26,726 nt of DNA from assembly GCA_900544675.1 (NCBI GenBank), contig UQVZ01000042.1, forward strand, positions 1 to 26,726. Reading direction: 5' to 3'. The notes beneath the pieces are model-generated. The model was given only the letters and a program-made list of their open reading frames with translations. It ran no database searches and was not told where the DNA came from. The position numbers were made by a program, and so were the translations under genes. Every line of letters starts with the position of its first letter. Position 1 is the stretch's first letter. The DNA is from an uncultured Bacteroides sp. (lineage in GTDB: Bacteria > Bacteroidota > Bacteroidia > Bacteroidales > Bacteroidaceae). Positions 8,601 through 15,663 of the stretch are shown piece by piece.

Positions 8601-9851
8601 TTGAATGCGAAGGCTCCACTGAAAAAATACATTGAAATAACCGTATCCGATACCGGCATTGGACTGGATGATGCACAGATAGAACGGATTTTCGAACGGT
8701 TCTATCAGATTAATAATGATATCACACGCAATCAGGCAGGTACTGGAGTAGGGCTTCATCTGACTCGTTCGTTGGTAGAGCTGCATCATGGAACCATTAC
8801 AGCCAGCAACCGTACAGATTGTCAAGGAAGTAAGTTCACCGTCCGTATTCCGCAAGGAAGCGACCACTTACGAATGGAGGAACTGGATACATCCAATAAT
8901 AACGTGCAGGCGGCTATCGCAAAAAAATCTGCCACAAAGGCAAGATTGCTCGAAGAATCCGAGTCGCAGATAGCCGAAGCCGAAACGGCCAGTACAAAAA
9001 AGCAGAAACCTAAATACAACCTGCATATCCTGATTGTCGACGATGAAAAGGAAATACGCGAATATCTGAGCCACGAATTATCCACGGAATATAAAGTGGA
9101 TACCTGCAACAACGGAGCAGAAGCTTACGAATTTCTGCTCAACCACCCCATTCATCTTATCATCAGCGATGTGATGATGCCTGAAATGGATGGCATTACG
9201 CTTTGCCGCAAGATACGCGCCAATGCCAACATTAACCACATCCCCATCATTCTGCTTACAGCCAAAGGACGGAACGAAGACCAGGCAGAAGGATTGGAAA
9301 CAGGGGCAGACAGCTATATAGTGAAACCTTTCAGCATCGAAGTGTTACGTAGTACCATAACCAACTTAATAGATACACGTCGTTTATTGAAAAACAAATT
9401 TAGTGGGGCACAAGAACAAAATGATAAAGTGCAAGCTCCTAAAATCTTGTCATCCGACGAAATTCTGATGGAACGGGTAATGACAATCATCAATGAAAAT
9501 CTGGCAGAACCGTCGCTTAGTGTCGAAATGTTAGCCAATAATGTAGGATTGAGCCGCGTACATCTACACCGGAAACTGAAAGAATTGACCAATCTGTCTA
9601 CACGCGATTTCATCCGGAACATCCGTATGCAACAAGCCGCAAAACTCCTGAAAGAGAAAAAACTTTCTATTTCAGAGGTAGCATACGCCGTAGGCTATAG
9701 CAATCTTTCCCATTTCTCCAATACCTTTAAGGACCAATTCGGACAAACGCCGAAAGAATATATGCAAAACATACACGGTACACAAACTGAAAACGAAGAG
9801 ACAAAAGGAAATAGGACATCTAAAAAAACAGACGAGCAAACAGAAAAATAG
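5688..9851 (+). CDS. Hybrid two-component system sensor/regulator (HTCS)
   Basis: 1387 residues, a full-length HTCS. Order: signal peptide (1-22, AKA-Q); periplasmic two-component propeller repeats (about 25-650, with recurring GNLWxG and GLxxYN-type strands); Y_Y_Y domain (about 700-775); one membrane helix (about 779-802); HisKA with phospho-acceptor His835 in NISHEIRTPL; HATPase with N box around 945-954, DTGIGL (988-993) and GTGVGL (1018-1023); receiver (1111-1230) with acidic Asp1118/1119, phospho-acceptor Asp1161 and Lys1213; AraC-type helix-turn-helix (about 1260-1360); then a charged 27-residue tail. All catalytic residues are present. HTCS proteins normally sense a glycan fragment in the periplasm and activate a linked susC/susD locus. 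None is in this window, so the target is unknown. Confidence 0.96.
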   Translation: MCKKILYICLLYIFAILPLAKAQVSVLYTTDNQISSSLVNDIYQDKKGFIWISTEYGLNRFDGNKFIIYRHLDNDSTSLNNDYIHQTFEDSKGNLWVGSMGGLMKYNPNTNSFTTIPLYKGKQKVYTDVTQIIESQEGSLWATTSGEGLFRIFPEQQRGECIITISQLGFRHLSAITDDGKGNLWLGAENEGLICYNTAKETIKSFKAPLISENNISCLEKDINGNIYIGTLTGGLNIYDQHSRKIKQIPYEGRYDLQIKALTYANGQLYIGTDGEGLKTYTAEKQEIVDKTFENTNFDLTNKKIHTILFDQNNDLWLGLFQQGVAFIPTKYNPFQYHGFKSLNGSPFGKRCIMSIYLDNKNQLFIGTDNDGLYILDKQFRPLHHLNPGKAPHCVSNTILSIFQDSDHTIWLGSYTKGVAKLNLNQNTCDYIPELSNERVFAITEGHDKNLYISSYGRGFFIYNKVTKQLTQYKSSEKSTSTLTSNELPNNWINALHCDKKGQIWIGHFKGISCFNPKTKSFIDFTQKNCIIQDCIGYVITEDHQGNIWAGTSNGLYRIDTKDKTLKRYSQQEGLSNNIVCGICEDKFGNIWASTFNGINRLDQKTQTFTTYHSEDGLQGNEFTRGSYYQSADGTIYFGGIYGITSFVPEQIINERTVQPVVITDFKVSGKSINTNTLSGGKPIIKTALTEAKRFQLSHTDNTFSISFSTLQFAQAKQITYKYRITELDKEWQTTPSGTNSVTYNNLSSGKYTFEIYAIDHGYNSEIKTITIVITPPWFLSGWAYLLYSFLIIFILLAIIGYVRGRMKQRKETLERKHAEEINEAKLQFFINISHEIRTPLTLIINPMEKLIANCHNAELSKTYLMIYRNSQRILRLINQLMDIRKIDKGQMSLKFRETDLVGFIADVVYTFNSLAQNKHISFSFHHADQHLMAWIDLNNFDKVLMNLLSNAFKYTPEGGSVEITLQTGEDLNAKAPLKKYIEITVSDTGIGLDDAQIERIFERFYQINNDITRNQAGTGVGLHLTRSLVELHHGTITASNRTDCQGSKFTVRIPQGSDHLRMEELDTSNNNVQAAIAKKSATKARLLEESESQIAEAETASTKKQKPKYNLHILIVDDEKEIREYLSHELSTEYKVDTCNNGAEAYEFLLNHPIHLIISDVMMPEMDGITLCRKIRANANINHIPIILLTAKGRNEDQAEGLETGADSYIVKPFSIEVLRSTITNLIDTRRLLKNKFSGAQEQNDKVQAPKILSSDEILMERVMTIINENLAEPSLSVEMLANNVGLSRVHLHRKLKELTNLSTRDFIRNIRMQQAAKLLKEKKLSISEVAYAVGYSNLSHFSNTFKDQFGQTPKEYMQNIHGTQTENEETKGNRTSKKTDEQTEK

Positions 9852-9887
9852 AAAATAATAGAAAATATAACATTTTCCTAGTAAGCA

Positions 9888-9921
9888 AAAACCCGCTAAT
9901 CTGACCGAATTAGCGGGTTTT
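9888..9921. terminator. Bidirectional intrinsic terminator between the HTCS gene and tRNA-Arg
   Basis: Bases 9888-9900 (AAAACCCGCTAAT) and 9909-9921 (ATTAGCGGGTTTT) form a perfect 13-base-pair stem with an eight-base loop. The A-run on one side and T-run on the other make it work in both directions, ending the HTCS transcript on the plus strand and the tRNA transcript on the minus strand. Confidence 0.92.
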
Positions 9922-9944
9922 GTCTGTTTATGTCCTTATCGTCG

Positions 9945-10016
9945 TACACCCGTGGGGAGTCGAACCCCAATCGTCGGAACCGGAATCCGATATTCTATCC
10001 ATTGAACTACGGGTGC
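9945..10016 (-). tRNA. tRNA-Arg (anticodon CCG)
   Basis: Read on the minus strand, the 72-base sequence folds into a standard cloverleaf. The acceptor stem is GCACCCG with CGGGTGT, in which the first pair is a G-U wobble. The D arm is GTTC/GAAT, the anticodon stem TCGGA/TCCGA with loop TTCCGGT giving anticodon CCG, and the T arm TGGGG-TTCGACT-CCCCA. The discriminator is A and CCA is not encoded. It should read CGG arginine codons. A -7-like box lies upstream (10034-10041) and a terminator downstream. Confidence 0.95.
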
Positions 10017-10033
10017 ATTTCCTAATTGCGGCA

Positions 10034-10041
10034 CAAAAATA
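10034..10041 (-). promoter_or_regulatory. -7 element for tRNA-Arg
   Basis: On the minus strand this reads TATTTTTG, matching TAnnTTTG, and ends 17 bases before the tRNA 5' end. The region is AT-rich, so the match is suggestive only. Confidence 0.45.
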
Positions 10042-10180
10042 CAATTATTCTTTTATCTATCCTAATGATTTTCTTAAAAAAATATCATATATCTATCGGG
10101 AATGGGGAGCAACAAGCCTATCATTTTTCACAATAAATCACATAATCAATTTACATTCTGACAATATTTACAAATAAAGT

Positions 10181-10211
10181 ATTGCAAATTTACAAAATAT
10201 TCCTACCTTTG
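10181..10211 (+). promoter_or_regulatory. asnA promoter with -33 and -7 elements
   Basis: TACCTTTG at 10204-10211 matches TAnnTTTG. A TTG at 10182-10184 sits 19 bases upstream, the expected distance for the Bacteroidetes -33 box. The -7 box ends 33 bases before the asnA ATG. This is the best two-part promoter in the window. Confidence 0.65.
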
Positions 10212-10244
10212 CATAACTTTATAAATGAATAATCAAGAAAGAAT

Positions 10245-11285
10245 ATGAGTTATCTGATAAAACCAGCAAACTACAAGCCCCTGCTCGACATGAAACAAAC
10301 CGAGTTGGGCATCAAACAAATCAAGGATTTCTTCCAACAGAACCTCTCGTCCGAATTACGCCTGCGCAGAGTGACCGCCCCTCTTTTCGTACTGACAGGA
10401 ATGGGTATCAACGATGACCTGAACGGCGTAGAACGACCGGTGACTTTCCCCATCAAGGACCTTGCCGACCAAAAGGCGGAAGTGGTACACTCGCTCGCCA
10501 AATGGAAAAGGGTGACCCTTGCCGATTACCACATCGAGCCGGGTTACGGCATCTATACAGACATGAACGCCATCCGTGCCGATGAAGAGCTGGGCAACCT
10601 GCATTCGCTTTACGTCGACCAATGGGACTGGGAACGGGTCATTACTCCCGAACAACGCACGGTAGAATTTCTGAAAAGCATTGTCACCCGCATTTATGCA
10701 GCCCTGCGCCGCACCGAATTCATGATTTGCGAAGCTTATCCGCAAATCACTCCTTTCCTGGCGCACGACATCCATTTCATCCATGCGCAGGAATTGCTGG
10801 ACATGTATCCCGACAAGACACCGAAAGAACGCGAGAACCTGATTACGGAAAAGCTGGGTTCCGTCTTTATCATCGGTATCGGCTGCAACCTGAGCAACGG
10901 CAAGCCGCACGACCTGCGCGCTCCAGACTATGACGACTATACGACCATCGACCCGAACACGGGACTGCCCGGTCTGAACGGTGACCTGCTGGTATGGAAC
11001 GAAGTATTAGGCCGTGCCATCGAGCTGTCGTCGATGGGTATCCGCGTAGACAAGGAAGCCATGCTGAAACAGTTGAAGCTGGCAGGCAAGGAAGAACGCA
11101 CCAAGCTTTATTTCCACCAACGCCTGCTGGAAGGCTCGTTGCCGCTCAGCATCGGCGGAGGTATCGGCCAGTCGAGACTCTGCATGCTCTACCTGAAGAA
11201 AGCCCATATCGGCGAAATCCAGGCAAGCATCTGGCCCGAAGAAATGCGGAAAGAATGCGCGGCCTTAGGCATGCAACTGATTTAA
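10245..11285 (+). CDS. asnA: Aspartate--ammonia ligase (asparagine synthetase A)
   Basis: 346 residues; the E. coli enzyme is about 330. AsnA makes asparagine from aspartate, ammonia and ATP, releasing AMP and pyrophosphate, and is a cytosolic homodimer related to class II aspartyl-tRNA synthetases. Family blocks seen: TGMGINDDLNGVERPVTFPI (51-70), SLYVDQWDWE (121-130), GIGCNLSNGKPHDLRAPDYDDY near residues 210-231, and the ATP-binding SIGGGIGQSRLCM block close to the C-terminus. The start MSYLIKPANYKP is characteristic of the Bacteroidetes form. It has its own two-part promoter and is followed by an inverted repeat at 11301-11379. Confidence 0.97.
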   Translation: MSYLIKPANYKPLLDMKQTELGIKQIKDFFQQNLSSELRLRRVTAPLFVLTGMGINDDLNGVERPVTFPIKDLADQKAEVVHSLAKWKRVTLADYHIEPGYGIYTDMNAIRADEELGNLHSLYVDQWDWERVITPEQRTVEFLKSIVTRIYAALRRTEFMICEAYPQITPFLAHDIHFIHAQELLDMYPDKTPKERENLITEKLGSVFIIGIGCNLSNGKPHDLRAPDYDDYTTIDPNTGLPGLNGDLLVWNEVLGRAIELSSMGIRVDKEAMLKQLKLAGKEERTKLYFHQRLLEGSLPLSIGGGIGQSRLCMLYLKKAHIGEIQASIWPEEMRKECAALGMQLI

Positions 11286-11300
11286 TGCCTACTTTATTTG

Positions 11301-11379
11301 ACCACAGAGACACAGAGAAACCTAAAATTTACACAAGCCATAGGAAATTAAACGGCAAAACACTCTGTGCTTCTGTGGT
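11301..11379. repeat. Inverted repeat of the ACCACAG family between asnA and ung
   Basis: Bases 11301-11317 (ACCACAGAGACACAGAG) are complementary to 11363-11379 at 15 of 17 positions; the two mismatches are adjacent. The 45-base interior is AT-rich. It probably folds at the end of the asnA mRNA and may act as a terminator. The outer motif TTCTGTGGTGAA recurs exactly in spirit at the right end of the element at 12093-12214 (ATCTGTGGTGAA), so both are members of one dispersed family. Confidence 0.75.
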
Positions 11380-11387
11380 GAATTTTA

Positions 11388-11395
11388 TATCTTTA
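11388..11395 (+). promoter_or_regulatory. Weak -7-like element for ung
   Basis: TATCTTTA differs from TAnnTTTG at the last base and lies 26 bases before the ung ATG at 11422. It begins nine bases past the right arm of the repeat at 11301-11379. No -33 box was identified. Confidence 0.35.
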
Positions 11396-11421
11396 CCTGC
11401 AAAATCAAAAAAAGGAAAGAT

Positions 11422-12084
11422 ATGAATGTACAAATAGAAGAATCGTGGAAGCGCGTACTGGCTCCCGAATTTGAAAAAGACTATTTCATCCGCCTGACCG
11501 ACTTTGTCCGCCAAGAATATCACACAACTACGGTCTATCCTCCCGGCAAACTCATCTTCAACGCGTTCAACCTTTGTCCGTACGACAAAGTGAAAGTGGT
11601 CATCATCGGTCAAGACCCCTATCACGGACCGGGACAAGCACACGGTCTTTGCTTCTCGGTGAACGACGGAGTGCCTTTCCCTCCTTCGCTGCAAAACATC
11701 TTCAAGGAAATACACGATGACCTGGGGAAACCGATGCCTACGAGCGGAAACCTGACCCGCTGGGCACAACAAGGCGTACTGCTACTGAACGCCACCCTTA
11801 CGGTACGGGCTCACCAGGCAGGTTCGCACCAGAACAAAGGCTGGGAAGAGTTTACCGATGCCGCCATCCGTGCCTTAGCCACCAACCGCGAACACTTGGT
11901 ATTTATCTTATGGGGCTCGTACGCGCAAAAGAAAGGAGCCTTCATCGACCGCAACAAGCATTTAGTCCTTACGTCGGTCCACCCCTCGCCGCTATCAGCC
12001 TATCACGGCTTCTTCGGGAACAAGCATTTCAGCCGAACGAATGAATACCTGATACAGCACGGAGAAACGCCGATTGAATGGTGA
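11422..12084 (+). CDS. ung: Uracil-DNA glycosylase (family 1)
   Basis: 220 residues, normal length. Ung removes uracil from DNA and starts base-excision repair. The water-activating motif GQDPYHG starts at Gly63, with catalytic Asp65. The uracil pocket region GLCFSV lies at 75-80. The minor-groove intercalation loop HPSPLSAYHGFFG starts at His187, the second catalytic residue. LLLNATLTV (120-128) is the Asn-containing uracil-recognition strand, with Ala where many homologs have Thr or Ser. It is followed nine bases after its stop by a 122-bp inverted-repeat element and is convergent with lptD. Confidence 0.97.
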   Translation: MNVQIEESWKRVLAPEFEKDYFIRLTDFVRQEYHTTTVYPPGKLIFNAFNLCPYDKVKVVIIGQDPYHGPGQAHGLCFSVNDGVPFPPSLQNIFKEIHDDLGKPMPTSGNLTRWAQQGVLLLNATLTVRAHQAGSHQNKGWEEFTDAAIRALATNREHLVFILWGSYAQKKGAFIDRNKHLVLTSVHPSPLSAYHGFFGNKHFSRTNEYLIQHGETPIEW

Positions 12085-12092
12085 GAAAAATA

Positions 12093-12214
12093 TTCACCAC
12101 AGATTACACAGATTAGATAATTAACAATTAAAAATGAATAGTTAATAACGGGTGATTTTTCATTTTAATTCTTCATTATTAATTAATGAATAAATCTGTG
12201 TAATCTGTGGTGAA
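12093..12214. repeat. 122-bp inverted-repeat element with perfect 22-bp ends
   Basis: Bases 12093-12114 and 12193-12214 are perfect 22-base inverted repeats, starting TTCACCACAG and ending CTGTGGTGAA. The AT-rich interior adds imperfect pairing (ATTAACAATTAAAAATGAA against the mirrored TTCATTTTAATTCTTC stretch). It fills the gap between the convergent ung and lptD stops, so it could act as a terminator for both. It resembles a small non-autonomous element or a repetitive palindrome; no target duplication was evident and no transposase is nearby. Confidence 0.8.
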
Positions 12215-12223
12215 GATAACGAC

Positions 12224-14980
12224 TTAATACCAAGTCACCTGACTACCCGTATTGCTTCGCTGGTCCCACTTCAAGGCATCGGTCAGCATACTGGAGTTGG
12301 CACGGATAGAGAAGTTATACGATGTGAACGGTCCGAACACCAAGCCGCAACTCATATTGAAGCAGTGCAAGTCGCGCGTGATATTCACCGTAGTCATAGA
12401 CATTTCTTTCGAGGTAAAGTCGTAACCACTCGAATAAGTGATGTTCCAACGGCTGCCTATCTTCACATTGCCCGATATGTTCAACGAGTGGGTCAAGGCA
12501 TAAGGATAACGCATCTTCTTGATATTAATCTTCGCCTGCGTATTCTCGCGGATGCTGTAACTGTAACTCAAGCTCAAGCTCCACGGCATATTGAATGCCA
12601 GATAACCGTCGGTATCCAGTTTGGCATCTTCAGTCTTGCGGTTCGGCGAATTGTTTTCCTGGTTCGTAGTGTCCTCGTCTTCCTCTTCACCGTCTTCATC
12701 GCCCTCTCCTTTCTTGTCTTTTCCCTTTTTGTCCTTATCATCGCCTTTGCCGAAGAGTTTCTTGAAGGTATCGTTGTTCAAGGTGTACGAGAACGAGCCG
12801 CTATATCCCTGGAAACGTCCGAAACGTCCGTACGACCATTCTGTACGGTCGCTGGTACGTACATTTCCGTTTTCGTCAAACTCATACGCATACGTGGCAA
12901 ACGTAGCGTTCATATTAAAGGTATAACTCTTTGTCAGCTTCAGACGCGCGCTCATCGTCAGGTTACTCCAACGCTTTTGGGCTATATCGTAAGAAAGGTT
13001 CGCGCTCAGGTCATCAATCAGGCTGATTTTCTTGTAACCCGTCGTATCCTTCTCCGAAGCCATCTTCATTTCCAGATTGTTCTTCAACGAGAAAGCCACG
13101 GTCTGCGATACGCCCTTACCCGGCACACCGTATGGCATTCCTTCGAAAGGCGAATACTCCGTCATACGCACTTCGCCGTTTTCGTCCGTATAGGTATACG
13201 TTTCGTAATAGCCGAATTTCGAACGTCCGAAGTCCGGCGTATAGGTATAACTTATGCTCGGAGTGGCGACGTGACGGATGGTGATGTCCTTGCTCTTCCA
13301 GAACAAAGGCTTGTACATACCATACAGCTTGGTGTTCATCGACACCGCCATGTTATAGTCGTACACACGGTTGAACCCGTTGATGGTATCGCGCACTTCT
13401 TCCCGCCGCACCTCATCGTAACTTCGCATGATTTTTTTCGTATACCAGCGTTCCGTATAGTTGAACGAAGGCGTGATATTGATATATTTAAATAAGGTGA
13501 AGTTCGCTTCAATCGGAATGTTGTGGCGCATACCCGTCTCCCATTGCGAGAACGGAGTCTTGAACAACAAGTTATCCTTGGTGCTCACACTGTTGGTCAG
13601 CGCACCGGTATATTGGAAGGAAATCTTCTCGTACCAACGTTCGTTGCCGGCAGCCTTCTTGCGCTTGAACGGGTAAATACGGCTCAGCGAAATGTTCACG
13701 TCGGGCAACGTCATGGTCAGCGATGAGTCACGCGTGTTCTGCGTAATGTTGAACGTACTCGAGATATTCAGTCCGATGCTGGGAAAGTTGCGCGAATAGC
13801 TGACACTGGAAGCCTTGGTATTGTTACTGTACGAAGAAGGGTCGTACAAGGTGCTCAGACTGGAACGGTCATAACTGCTGGTCGCGAAGTTCACGCTTGC
13901 CGAGAACGAGCTGTTCGGGTTTGCCTTGGCATCCTGACGGTGGCTCCACTGAATACGGAAGTCTTTCGACACGGCATAGTCGGGCATATTCTTCTCGCCC
14001 GTCTTGGTCACCAGGTAACTGGCATTGAACGAACCGCTGTATTTATAGCGCTTGTTATAGGTCGAAGCCACCGAAAGTCCCCACGAACCTTTGGTATAGA
14101 TTTCACCCAGCAGCTTCAAATCCATCTTGTCGCTGATGGCAAAATAATATCCACCGTCGCGCAGATAGAAACCACGGTTCATTTCATCACCGTATGTCGG
14201 CATAATGAATCCCGAAGAATAACTGCTGTTGAACGGGAAGAAACCGAACGGAACGGCAATCGGCAACGGCACATCCTCTACCACCAGCTGTGCCGGACCG
14301 AAAACCACATCCTTTTTAGGACGCACCTTCGCCATCGAAAGCTTCAGGTAGAAGTGAGGATGCTCATGATTGTCACATGTCGTATATTTACCTTCTGTCA
14401 TGTAGATTTCATTCTCCGACCCTTTCTTGGCATTCACACTGGTGACATACCCCTCGCCCTGCTGGGTAATGATATCGTTGATGAAACCTTTCTTTGTCTT
14501 GAAGTTATAACGCATCGTCTTCGACTCGTAAGGAGTATCGCCATCCTTGAACACCGGAGTGCCCGAACTGACACCTGCCGTATCTACCACCCCTTCGGCG
14601 AAAACCGTACTGCTGTCCATATTCATCGAAATCTTGGCGGAAGTAAGCTCTATATTCTGATAGTTCACTTTTCCGTTGCCGTACAGATGGGCAAAACCTT
14701 CCTTGGTAAAGACAATCGAATCACTTGCCTCGTAGATTACCGGGGCATCCAAGGGTTGCTTGTCTGTACTGTCCGCTGCCAATGAATCGGCCATAATGCT
14801 GTCTGCCGCCAACGAGTCGAGCAGCAACGAATCTGATTGTAAAGAATCTGTACGAAGTTCTGTTCCGTTCTTCCTTGCCCGTTTCCCTTTGACACGCTGA
14901 GCCTCAGCATATAACGAGAAAAAACAGCTCACGAAAAACAGAAACAGAAACGAGTATGTAGTTTTCTTAAACGACGTCAT
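12224..14980 (-). CDS. lptD: LPS assembly outer-membrane protein, LptD-like
   Basis: 918 residues. LptD inserts lipopolysaccharide into the outer leaflet as a barrel plugged by LptE. Signal peptide 1-27 (AEA-Q). Residues 43-72 hold repeated DSL/ADS units, a Ser/Asp/Leu-rich linker after export. Residues about 80-250 form the OstA-type periplasmic beta-jellyroll (SDSIVFTKEGFAHLYGNGKV and following alternating strands). From about 255 the sequence is amphipathic beta-strands of a barrel, ending VTWY with a C-terminal aromatic, as barrel substrates do. An acidic/lysine low-complexity loop (GDEDGEEEDED) lies near residues 745-775, probably surface exposed. The E. coli protein is about 784 residues; the longer form matches the Bacteroidetes branch (LptD_2). 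The symbol is by family; no LptE is nearby. Confidence 0.88.
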   Translation of the reverse strand: MTSFKKTTYSFLFLFFVSCFFSLYAEAQRVKGKRARKNGTELRTDSLQSDSLLLDSLAADSIMADSLAADSTDKQPLDAPVIYEASDSIVFTKEGFAHLYGNGKVNYQNIELTSAKISMNMDSSTVFAEGVVDTAGVSSGTPVFKDGDTPYESKTMRYNFKTKKGFINDIITQQGEGYVTSVNAKKGSENEIYMTEGKYTTCDNHEHPHFYLKLSMAKVRPKKDVVFGPAQLVVEDVPLPIAVPFGFFPFNSSYSSGFIMPTYGDEMNRGFYLRDGGYYFAISDKMDLKLLGEIYTKGSWGLSVASTYNKRYKYSGSFNASYLVTKTGEKNMPDYAVSKDFRIQWSHRQDAKANPNSSFSASVNFATSSYDRSSLSTLYDPSSYSNNTKASSVSYSRNFPSIGLNISSTFNITQNTRDSSLTMTLPDVNISLSRIYPFKRKKAAGNERWYEKISFQYTGALTNSVSTKDNLLFKTPFSQWETGMRHNIPIEANFTLFKYINITPSFNYTERWYTKKIMRSYDEVRREEVRDTINGFNRVYDYNMAVSMNTKLYGMYKPLFWKSKDITIRHVATPSISYTYTPDFGRSKFGYYETYTYTDENGEVRMTEYSPFEGMPYGVPGKGVSQTVAFSLKNNLEMKMASEKDTTGYKKISLIDDLSANLSYDIAQKRWSNLTMSARLKLTKSYTFNMNATFATYAYEFDENGNVRTSDRTEWSYGRFGRFQGYSGSFSYTLNNDTFKKLFGKGDDKDKKGKDKKGEGDEDGEEEDEDTTNQENNSPNRKTEDAKLDTDGYLAFNMPWSLSLSYSYSIRENTQAKINIKKMRYPYALTHSLNISGNVKIGSRWNITYSSGYDFTSKEMSMTTVNITRDLHCFNMSCGLVFGPFTSYNFSIRANSSMLTDALKWDQRSNTGSQVTWY

Positions 14981-15006
14981 TCACTCTTTTTTTACGCAAT
15001 GCGGTG

Positions 15007-15014
15007 CAAAAGTA
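15007..15014 (-). promoter_or_regulatory. -7 element for lptD
   Basis: On the minus strand this reads TACTTTTG, an exact TAnnTTTG match, 26 bases upstream of the lptD ATG. It lies in the 88-base gap after the HD-domain gene, so lptD can be transcribed independently of it. Confidence 0.6.
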
Positions 15015-15068
15015 AGCATTATCCTGTAAATAAACACAGAAGCGTCCGTTTTTAATGTATTTTTAAGA

Positions 15069-15605
15069 CTATAAAAAAAGCTCGCACCACCGGTCAAACC
15101 GTATCGCTCCTTCTTCGCCATGCTTCGCCACACTCTTGCGTGCCTTGTCGACGCTTTTTTCCTTATCCAGCTTGGTCTTGGAGTAAAACTTGTCGGCAAA
15201 ACAGATAATCTGCTCCTCCAGACTGACAGGAAGCATGTCGCGATGGGGCAAAGGCAAGTTGCGCTCGATGATATTCCGCAACGAAAGCCCGGCACCTGTA
15301 TGGCGTTCGCATACCAAGGCATGACGCGGAAAGCCTTCCTTCCGCACCAGGTCGGCTCCCAGATAGCCATGGCAAATATAGGGATACGTACCGAAGCATT
15401 GGATATCGGGCGCATCGGTCAGGAAGATGCCGATGTCGTGCAGCATGGCAGCTTCCGAGATAAAGGTCAGGTCAAGATGCAATTCGGGATGTTTCCTTGC
15501 CAGTTCCAGCGCCTTGTCCGTCACCGAACGGCTATGTACCAGCAGGATGTGTTTCAGCTCGTTTTCTTCGGGATAGAATTTATCAATCAATGTCAGTGGA
15601 TTCAT
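15069..15605 (-). CDS. HD-domain phosphohydrolase, HDIG type
   Basis: 178 residues, single cytosolic domain. Metal-binding pattern of the HD superfamily: His24 (VHSRSV), His56-Asp57 in LHDIGI, His79 and His102 in the middle, and Asp138 (FADKFYSK). This HDIG family hydrolyses phosphate esters or nucleotides; the substrate is not known for this small stand-alone form. The ATG at 15605 follows a 58-base divergent gap shared with the NamZ-like gene. lptD lies 88 bases downstream on the same strand but has its own -7 box. Confidence is high for the family and low for the exact reaction. Confidence 0.88.
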   Translation of the reverse strand: MNPLTLIDKFYPEENELKHILLVHSRSVTDKALELARKHPELHLDLTFISEAAMLHDIGIFLTDAPDIQCFGTYPYICHGYLGADLVRKEGFPRHALVCERHTGAGLSLRNIIERNLPLPHRDMLPVSLEEQIICFADKFYSKTKLDKEKSVDKARKSVAKHGEEGAIRFDRWCELFL

Positions 15606-15618
15606 ACGTTTATTTCAT

Positions 15619-15626
15619 TATATTTG
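15619..15626 (+). promoter_or_regulatory. -7 element for the NamZ-like gene
   Basis: TATATTTG matches TAnnTTTG, 37 bases before the ATG at 15664, in the short divergent gap with the HD-domain gene. Confidence 0.5.
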
Positions 15627-15663
15627 TGTCGTGCGAAATTACAAAAAATAATTTATCTGTGAC

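Noticed and set aside
5688..9851. Polysaccharide-utilisation locus around the HTCS gene
   Set aside because: No susC, susD, glycoside hydrolase or sulfatase gene lies within the window on either side.
9920..10177. 85-codon plus-strand frame
   Set aside because: It is the antisense of tRNA-Arg plus flanking AT-rich DNA, a common false call.
12365..13495. 376-codon plus-strand frame opposite lptD
   Set aside because: It mirrors the LptD barrel coding sequence; LptD has signal peptide, domain order and a promoter, the mirror has none.
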